Below are positions 34,436 through 39,242 of a DNA stretch of 39,242 bases, piece by piece. Made by a program: the position numbers and the translations under genes. The DNA comes from CAXSBR01 sp964236495 (GTDB taxonomy: Bacteria > Actinomycetota > Actinomycetes > Mycobacteriales > Jatrophihabitantaceae). How positions within the stretch are numbered: position 1 is the stretch's first letter; each line of letters opens with the position of its first letter. The notes beneath the pieces are model-generated. The model was not told the origin of the DNA and searched no databases. It was given only the letters and a program-made list of their open reading frames with translations. The DNA is taken from positions 1 to 39,242 of the forward strand of contig CAXSBR010000026.1 of NCBI GenBank assembly GCA_964236495.1, given 5' to 3'.

Positions 34436-35752
34436 TCAGACGGCGGTCGAGCGTTCCCGCCTCCAGCCGACCGCCCAGATCAGCATCGCGATCACCGGCA
34501 GGATTGCGCCGAAGACGGTGACGCCGGTCCATCCGGCTCGATCATGCACCACGCCGGTGACCGCCGACGACAACGCACCGCCGACGAAGATCGTCGTCAT
34601 ATGCACGGAGTTGATGCGCGCGCGAGCGTCGGCGCGCAGGGCGTAGATGTCGCGCTGACTGAAGATCTGGTGACCCTGCACGGCCAGGTCGAGCAGCACA
34701 CCGGCCGCGGCCAGCACGTAGAGATGTGACGCTCCCACGCCGGCGAGCACCATCGCCGCCACCGCCAGGGTGGCGGTGGCAATCCGACCCACGGAACCGT
34801 AGCCGGCGTCACCGAGACGCCCGCCTATCGGCGCGGCCGCGGCTCCGGCGGCACCGACCAGCGCGAACACCGCGATGCCGGCCTGCGTCAGGTGCTCGCT
34901 GTCGATGAGCTGGTATGTGATCGCGGTCCAAAACGCGGTGAAGGCGCCGAACATGCACGCCTGGGCCAGCGCCCGCCGCACCAGCACCGGCTCGGTGCGC
35001 ACCACGCCGCCGATGGACGCGAGCAGGGTGCCGTAGGTGGGCGGATCTTCGGGCTGACGTCGCGGCAGAACCCGCATGACGGCGAAGGATGTGCCCAGCA
35101 TCAGTACCGCCGAGATGCCGTAGATGCTGCGCCAGCCCCATGCCGCGGCGGCGAAGCTGGCGGCTGAGCGGGCCAGCATGATGCCCAGCAGCAGGCCGGT
35201 CATCACCTGGCCCACGAACTTGCCCCGCGTCTCGGGTGGGGCCAGGTGTGCTGCGAAGGGCACCAGCACCTGCGCCACCACGGAGGTGACGCCCACGAGC
35301 AGGGACGCGACGAGGAACACCCACAGGCTGGGTGCGACCGCAGCCGCGACCAGCGCCAGCGACGTCAGGATCAGCGTGCGAGCGACGAACCGGCGGTTCT
35401 CCAGCAGGTCGCCCAGCGGCAACAGCAACGCCAGACCGAGGGCGTACCCGATCTGGGTGAGCGTGACGACGATGGTGGCCGCCCCCTGCCCGACCCCGAA
35501 CGATCGGCTGATCAGGTCCAGCAGGGGCTGCGCGTAGTACAGGTTGGCCACGCTGGCGCCGCAGGCGAAAGCGAGCACGATCGTGATCAGCCGCATGCTC
35601 CGCCCCGCTGCTGGGTCGGACGCGGGCTGTGCGGGCTGTAGCGGCGGTGCGGGCAGTGCAGCTTGTATGGGCTGTGCAGTCTGTGCTGTCCGTGCCGTCT
35701 GGAGGGGCGGTGCGGGCGGTGGGGCCGACGCCATGGCCGTGCTGTCAGTCAT
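34436..35752 (-). CDS. MFS transporter (12-helix, drug-efflux type)
   Basis: 438 residues. The N-terminal 45 residues are rich in Ala, Pro and Gln (QTAQPIQAALPAPPLQPAQP). The transporter core begins MRLITIVLAFACGASVANLYYAQPLLDLISRSFGV and continues with LGLALLLPLGDLLENRRFV (motif A-like), VSQ-like VTSVVAQVLVPFAAHLAPPETRGKFVG, and GRLGDAGYGSVGR in the second half. The start SVANLYYAQPLL is typical of a proton-linked exporter subgroup with unknown substrates. ATG 35752 has AAGGAAG 4 bases upstream. It lies 24 bp from the molybdopterin gene and may be read with it. Confidence 0.88.
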   Translation of the reverse strand: MTDSTAMASAPPPAPPLQTARTAQTAQPIQAALPAPPLQPAQPASDPAAGRSMRLITIVLAFACGASVANLYYAQPLLDLISRSFGVGQGAATIVVTLTQIGYALGLALLLPLGDLLENRRFVARTLILTSLALVAAAVAPSLWVFLVASLLVGVTSVVAQVLVPFAAHLAPPETRGKFVGQVMTGLLLGIMLARSAASFAAAAWGWRSIYGISAVLMLGTSFAVMRVLPRRQPEDPPTYGTLLASIGGVVRTEPVLVRRALAQACMFGAFTAFWTAITYQLIDSEHLTQAGIAVFALVGAAGAAAAPIGGRLGDAGYGSVGRIATATLAVAAMVLAGVGASHLYVLAAAGVLLDLAVQGHQIFSQRDIYALRADARARINSVHMTTIFVGGALSSAVTGVVHDRAGWTGVTVFGAILPVIAMLIWAVGWRRERSTAV

Positions 35753-35800
35753 CAGCTTCCTTCGCCGGCGCGGTGTCGAGTCGCAGGTGTCGCAGGTGTC

Positions 35801-35819
35801 GTTGATTGCAACCATCAAC
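35801..35819. promoter_or_regulatory. GTTGAT-N7-ATCAAC palindrome between MFS and phospholipase D genes
   Basis: A perfect 6-7-6 inverted repeat (GTTGATTGCAACCATCAAC) lies about 50 bp from each of two divergent starts (35752 and 35871). MarR-type regulators often use sites of this size and TTGAT/ATCAA content before drug-exporter genes. The regulator gene is not in this window. Confidence 0.45.
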
Positions 35820-35870
35820 AGGCGTCAGTATTTCGCGCGCTGGTCGCCAGGAGGGCTGTTAGATGGGCCG

Positions 35871-37466
35871 GTGGCCGTCGAGGATTGGTTTCTGAGCTCC
35901 GCCGAGCGCGGCAATGACGCCACCGAGCTGGATCGTCGACATGTCGATGCCTCAGCCTGGACCGCCGACAACGACGTTCGACCGCTGATCCACGGCGCGT
36001 CCTATTTCCCCGAGCTGGCGCGTTGCATCCGTCAGATGGCGGCCGGTGATCTGCTGCTGTTCGCCGACTGGCGGGGTGATCCCGACGAGCTGTTGGACGG
36101 ACCGGGCAGCGAGGTCTCGGCAGTGTTGGCCGACGCAGCACGCCGCGGCGTCGTGGTCAAAGGGCTGATCTGGCGCTCGCACCTGGACCGGCTGTCGTTC
36201 AGCGAGCAGGAGAACCGCCATCTCGGCGAGGAGATCGAGGCCGCGGGCGGTGAGTGCCTGCTGGACATGCGGGTGCGCCCGGGCGGCTCGCACCACCAGA
36301 AGTTCGTCGTGCTGCGACATCCCGGCCGCCCGACACTCGACGTTGCCTTCGTCGGCGGCATCGACCTGTGTCACAGCCGGCACGACGGGCCCGCGCACGA
36401 CGGGGACCCTCAGCGACAGCCGATGGCTGCGGCGTACGGCCCGCATCCGCCGTGGCATGACGTCCAGCTCGCCCTGCGTGGGCCGGCCGTGGCCGACGTC
36501 GAGACGGTGTTTCGGGAGCGTTGGACCGATCCAAGTCCGCTGAGCCGCAATCCGATCGATCGGCTCAGCGCGCTGGTCCGCCACGATGACCGGCGTGCCG
36601 GTCCGCTGCCGGCCCGGTTGCCCGACCCCGATCCACGCGGCCACTGCGCGGTGCAACTGCTGCGGACCTACCCCGATCGCATGCACGGGTATCCCTTCGC
36701 GCCCGAGGGCGAACGCAGCGTGGCCCGCGCCTACACCAAGGTGATGCACCGGGCGCGAAGCCTCGTCTACATCGAGGATCAATATTTCTGGTCCACCGGG
36801 ATCATCAGCTGCTTCGCCGAGGCGCTGCGCGCCCAGCCCGACCTGCATCTGGTTGCCGTCATCCCGCACCACCCGGACCAGGACGGGCGGTTCTCCGAGC
36901 CGCCCAACCTGGTCGGTAGGCAGCAGGCCCTTGCCGAGCTGCGTGCCGCCGGCGGCGATCGGGTGGCTGTCTACGGCATCGAGAACCACGCGGGCACACC
37001 GGTGTACGTGCACGCCAAGGTGTGCGTGGTGGACGACGTCTGGGCCTCGGTCGGCTCGGACAACGTCAACCGGCGCTCGTGGACGCACGACTCGGAACTG
37101 TCCTGCGCGGTGTTCGACGAGGAGCGTGACGAGCGGGAACCTCGTGTCGTCGACGGCTTCGGCGACGGTGCGCGACGCTTTGCCAGGAATCTGCGGCTGC
37201 GGCTCGCCCGCGAGCATCTCGACCTGCCCACCGATTCGGACCTGGTCGATCCGATCGCTGCGTTTCGTGCCTTCGCCGACAGCGCGGCGGCGTTGCAGCG
37301 GTGGTGCGACGGCGGTCGGAGTGGGCCGCGGCCGCCCGGGCGGGTGCGCCCCTACTTGCCGCCGACGCTGCCGCGGCGCACGTTTGCGTGGGCGACGCCG
37401 CTGTATCGGGTCGTCTATGACCCCGACGGACGGTCGATCCGCCGACGGAGGCGACGTGAGTACTGA
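35871..37466 (+). CDS. Phospholipase D-family protein with two HKD motifs
   Basis: 531 residues. The first motif HHQKFVVL (His141-Lys144) is followed by VAFVGGIDLCHSRHD, as in plant- and Streptomyces-type phospholipase D. The second, YVHAKVCVVDD (His381, Lys383, Asp388), is followed by SVGSDNVNRRSW. Both halves make one active site, which forms a phosphohistidine and hydrolyses or transfers phosphatidyl groups. YIEDQYFWSTG and HGYPFAPEGERSVARAY are also family signs. No signal peptide is seen from the GTG at 35871. The ribosome site (AGGAGG, 35848-35853) is further away than usual, so the start could be a nearby upstream non-ATG codon. Confidence 0.9.
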   Translation: MAVEDWFLSSAERGNDATELDRRHVDASAWTADNDVRPLIHGASYFPELARCIRQMAAGDLLLFADWRGDPDELLDGPGSEVSAVLADAARRGVVVKGLIWRSHLDRLSFSEQENRHLGEEIEAAGGECLLDMRVRPGGSHHQKFVVLRHPGRPTLDVAFVGGIDLCHSRHDGPAHDGDPQRQPMAAAYGPHPPWHDVQLALRGPAVADVETVFRERWTDPSPLSRNPIDRLSALVRHDDRRAGPLPARLPDPDPRGHCAVQLLRTYPDRMHGYPFAPEGERSVARAYTKVMHRARSLVYIEDQYFWSTGIISCFAEALRAQPDLHLVAVIPHHPDQDGRFSEPPNLVGRQQALAELRAAGGDRVAVYGIENHAGTPVYVHAKVCVVDDVWASVGSDNVNRRSWTHDSELSCAVFDEERDEREPRVVDGFGDGARRFARNLRLRLAREHLDLPTDSDLVDPIAAFRAFADSAAALQRWCDGGRSGPRPPGRVRPYLPPTLPRRTFAWATPLYRVVYDPDGRSIRRRRRREY

Positions 37467-37582
37467 TTGCGCCGTGTGAAACATGCGAATTCGGGCGGAC
37501 TACGGCCGCGGCCGCGCATTCAACGAGGTCGTTGGGAGCTGGCCGGGAACTCTTCGGCCCGCGACGCTGTTCAATCGAGACC

Positions 37583-38326
37583 ATGACCAACGACTCGACA
37601 ATCCGCGACGCACAACGCGCGGCGCACGGCGGCGGTGAACCGCACGGCAACGCTACGGCCGGGCGGCTGAATTGGCTGCGCGCGGCAGTGTTGGGCGCCA
37701 ACGACGGAATCGTCTCGGTCGCCGGCATCGTCGTAGGCGTCGCCGGCGCCACCTCTGCTCGCGGCCCGATCTTCACGGCCGGATTGGCCGGCCTTGTCGC
37801 CGGCGCGGTGTCCATGGCGCTGGGCGAGTACGTGTCGGTGTCGAGCCAACGCGACAGCGAGACTGCTCAGCTGGCGCAGGAGCGTCGCGAACTCGCCGAG
37901 ATGCCGCAGGAGGAGCTGGCCGAGCTGGCCGCCATCTACGAGTCCAAGGGCCTGTCGCCGGCCACAGCACGTCGGGTTGCCGACGAGCTGACTGCCAACG
38001 ATGCGCTGGCAGCTCATCTGGACGCCGAACTGCACATCGACCCCAACGATCTGGCCAACCCGGTAGAGGCCGCTAGCGCTTCGGCGCTGTCGTTCACCGC
38101 CGGAGCCTTGCTGCCGTTGCTTGCGATCTTGCTTCCGCCGCCGGCATGGCGGGTGCCCACGACGTTCGTGGCAGTGCTGCTGGCGTTGGGTTTGACCGGT
38201 GCGTGGAGCGCCCGGATCAGCGGCGGCGACCGGCGGCGGGCCGCGCTGCGGGTAGTGATCGGTGGCGCTGTGGGTTTGGCGCTCACCTATGCCATCGGCC
38301 ATGCCTTCGGTACTGCAATCGGTTGA
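37583..38326 (+). CDS. VIT1/CCC1-family Fe2+/Mn2+ transporter
   Basis: 247 residues. An N-terminal polar tail leads to LRAAVLGANDGIVSVAGIVVGVAGA, then GLAGLVAGAVSMALGEYVSVSSQRDSE, the double-glycine and ALGEYVS motifs of VIT proteins. A cytosolic helical region with E-rich motifs (QLAQERRELAEMPQEELAELAAIYESKGL) follows, which forms the metal-binding domain in plant VIT1. Three further helices close the protein. It moves Fe2+ or Mn2+ across the cell membrane. The ATG at 37583 has only a weak ribosome site (GAGACC). Confidence 0.94.
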   Translation: MTNDSTIRDAQRAAHGGGEPHGNATAGRLNWLRAAVLGANDGIVSVAGIVVGVAGATSARGPIFTAGLAGLVAGAVSMALGEYVSVSSQRDSETAQLAQERRELAEMPQEELAELAAIYESKGLSPATARRVADELTANDALAAHLDAELHIDPNDLANPVEAASASALSFTAGALLPLLAILLPPPAWRVPTTFVAVLLALGLTGAWSARISGGDRRRAALRVVIGGAVGLALTYAIGHAFGTAIG

Positions 38327-38659
38327 CGGCCGAACTGGCTGAGTTCGACGAGCTGGGCTGCTTGTGTCGCCGGTTGCATCGTCGTACGCGCGCCACCTTT
38401 GCTGACAACCCACCCGGCACCACCGCGGCCGCGCGGCGAATTGTCTGACGGCGACGCGATACTGGCCACTGTTTCTCGACCTGTGCCCAGTCTCCTTCAC
38501 GAACTCGGAGGGAACCCATACGCCGCCGACAACCTAAGCCGGCCGCCACGGGAAACGCCACGACCGTCGGGCTACCTGCGTGCAGTCGCTGTTCGGCATC
38601 GTCCATAACGCTCACTTGTTTGCCACGCCCGTCGATGCTGGCGCCCCGCACGCCCGTAC

Positions 38660-38677
38660 GCCAACGCCAACGCCAAC
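38660..38677. repeat. Three GCCAAC tandem repeats
   Basis: Perfect hexamers at 38660, 38666 and 38672 in the noncoding stretch upstream of the DUF222 gene. No gene or regulatory element is tied to them. Confidence 0.85.
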
Positions 38678-38756
38678 GATTTGGTCAGCCGAGCTGAGCG
38701 CTCGCTGCCGGCACGACGCGGTTAAAAGTTTTACTGCCCGGACAGCTTGCAAATTA

Positions 38757-38772
38757 TCGCACACGTGTTCTA
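38757..38772 (+). promoter_or_regulatory. LexA SOS box upstream of the DUF222/HNH gene
   Basis: TCGCACACGTGTTCTA agrees with the actinobacterial LexA consensus TCGAAC-N4-GTTCGA at 10 of 12 defined positions. It ends 10 bases before the ATG at 38783, where a repressor would block the start region. In Mycobacterium tuberculosis SOS boxes precede several 13E12 family genes, the same family as this one. Confidence 0.65.
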
Positions 38773-38782
38773 CAGTTGGTGC

Positions 38783-39242
38783 ATGTCAGCGGTCACGACT
38801 CCCAGCCTTGTGGAGCGGTGGTTAGCGTTGCACATCGAGCTGCACCAAGCGTCGCTGACCACTGGTCAGGGTGTCGACGTGGTGGAAGTGCCGCAGGCTT
38901 ACTGTCTCGTGGTCGCCGGTCCTGGGTCGGCGCCACTAGACGCCGCGGCGTCGGGTCAGTTGCTTCGCGTGTTGGCTGACCTACCGCCTGGTAAGTGGAC
39001 TGACGCCCAATGCTCGGCTCTGCGGGGCCTCGATCCCGGCGGTCTGTCACAGCGGGAACTGCTCGATTACATCGAGGTGATCGAACGGCAGAAAGCGCAT
39101 CTGGACGCAGCACAGATCCGGGCTCTAGCAGCACTGGACCGGCGGGACACCTCCGGGATGCAGGCGGTCCGGGAGGACGTGGCGTGCGTGCTGCGGATCC
39201 CGCCGCTGGCCGCGGCGGGCCGGCTCGCCCAAGCCCGCATCC
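38783..39242 (+). CDS. DUF222/HNH endonuclease, N-terminal part (3' truncated by window edge)
   Basis: Open from ATG 38783 to the last base, 153 codons. The product has a helical N-terminal part (VERWLALHIELHQASLT) and then the DUF222 core LSQRELLDYIEVIERQKAHLDAAQIRALAALDRRDTSGMQAVREDVACVLRIPPLAAAGRLAQARI. That run of a helix ending in ALAALDRR followed by a VREDVACVLRIPP-AA-RL-QAR helix is typical of the 13E12 repeat family, which usually ends with an HNH nuclease domain. No obvious ribosome site precedes it (GTTGGTGC). An SOS box just upstream suggests induction by DNA damage. The rest lies outside the window. Confidence 0.85.
   Translation, partial: MSAVTTPSLVERWLALHIELHQASLTTGQGVDVVEVPQAYCLVVAGPGSAPLDAAASGQLLRVLADLPPGKWTDAQCSALRGLDPGGLSQRELLDYIEVIERQKAHLDAAQIRALAALDRRDTSGMQAVREDVACVLRIPPLAAAGRLAQARI

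Larger units (their letters stand above)
38327..38782. other. Intergenic region before the DUF222 gene
   Basis: No gene is supported in these 456 bases; the frames open here lack domains and ribosome sites. The last 90 bases are the AT-richest of the window and hold a TAAAAGTTTTA palindrome (38723-38733) and the SOS box. A GCCAAC triple repeat lies at 38660-38677. Confidence 0.6.

Noticed and set aside
35544..35870. Upstream extension of the phospholipase D frame
   Set aside because: It overlaps the N-terminus of the MFS transporter gene in antisense and has low-complexity composition.
38338..38608. Short plus-strand open frames after the VIT gene
   Set aside because: No ribosome site, no recognisable domain, and frames overlap each other.

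Overview
This is GC-rich chromosomal DNA from a mycothiol-producing actinobacterium. The evidence is a mycothiol S-conjugate amidase, two split-barrel proteins of the F420/PPOX type, frequent GTG and TTG starts, a mycobacterial-type LexA box, and a DUF222/HNH (13E12-like) gene fragment at each end. I cannot fix the genus. I see no tRNA, rRNA, phage genes, insertion sequence or CRISPR array.

Layout. 1-193: 3' end of a DUF222/HNH gene. 398-4744: cinA, a frameshifted secreted ScyD/ScyE-like beta-propeller gene, a luciferase-like oxidoreductase, msrA. 5033-6166: secreted glycerophosphodiesterase. 6223-11617 (minus strand): response regulator, histidine kinase, ferric-reductase-like membrane flavoprotein, FMN-binding protein with an ApbE target motif, ApbE flavin transferase; this reads as a signal-controlled flavinylated redox system. 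11910-15417: epoxide hydrolase, lipoprotein, two PPOX-type proteins, a 59-residue membrane protein. 15444-22190 (minus): tyrosine phosphatase, FUSC-like membrane protein with a His-rich insert, mca, a GreA-like factor and a DHA2 exporter. 22541-24684: potassium channel, then an MSMEG_6728-type protein fused to a domain resembling the N-terminus of Mrr-like restriction proteins. 24555-26451 (minus): DUF475 (TerC-like) and TerD.

26606-33001 is a beta-glucoside uptake locus: binding protein, two permeases and a GH1 beta-glucosidase on the minus strand, with a divergent ROK repressor. It lacks an ATPase gene, so a shared MsiK-type ATPase is expected. 33031-35752 (minus): an FAD/NAD reductase and a molybdopterin oxidoreductase that overlap, then an MFS exporter. 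35871-38326: a two-HKD phospholipase D and a VIT-type metal transporter. 38783 to the end: 5' part of a DUF222/HNH gene with a near-consensus SOS box 10 bp before its start.

A recurring trait is short tandem repeats in frame inside genes (apbE, FUSC, phosphatase, DUF475) and repeats in leaders (binding protein, permease). The strongest candidates for something not well described are the two-component/flavinylation locus with its four-fold repeated stop-start junction, and the MSMEG_6728/restriction-type domain fusion.
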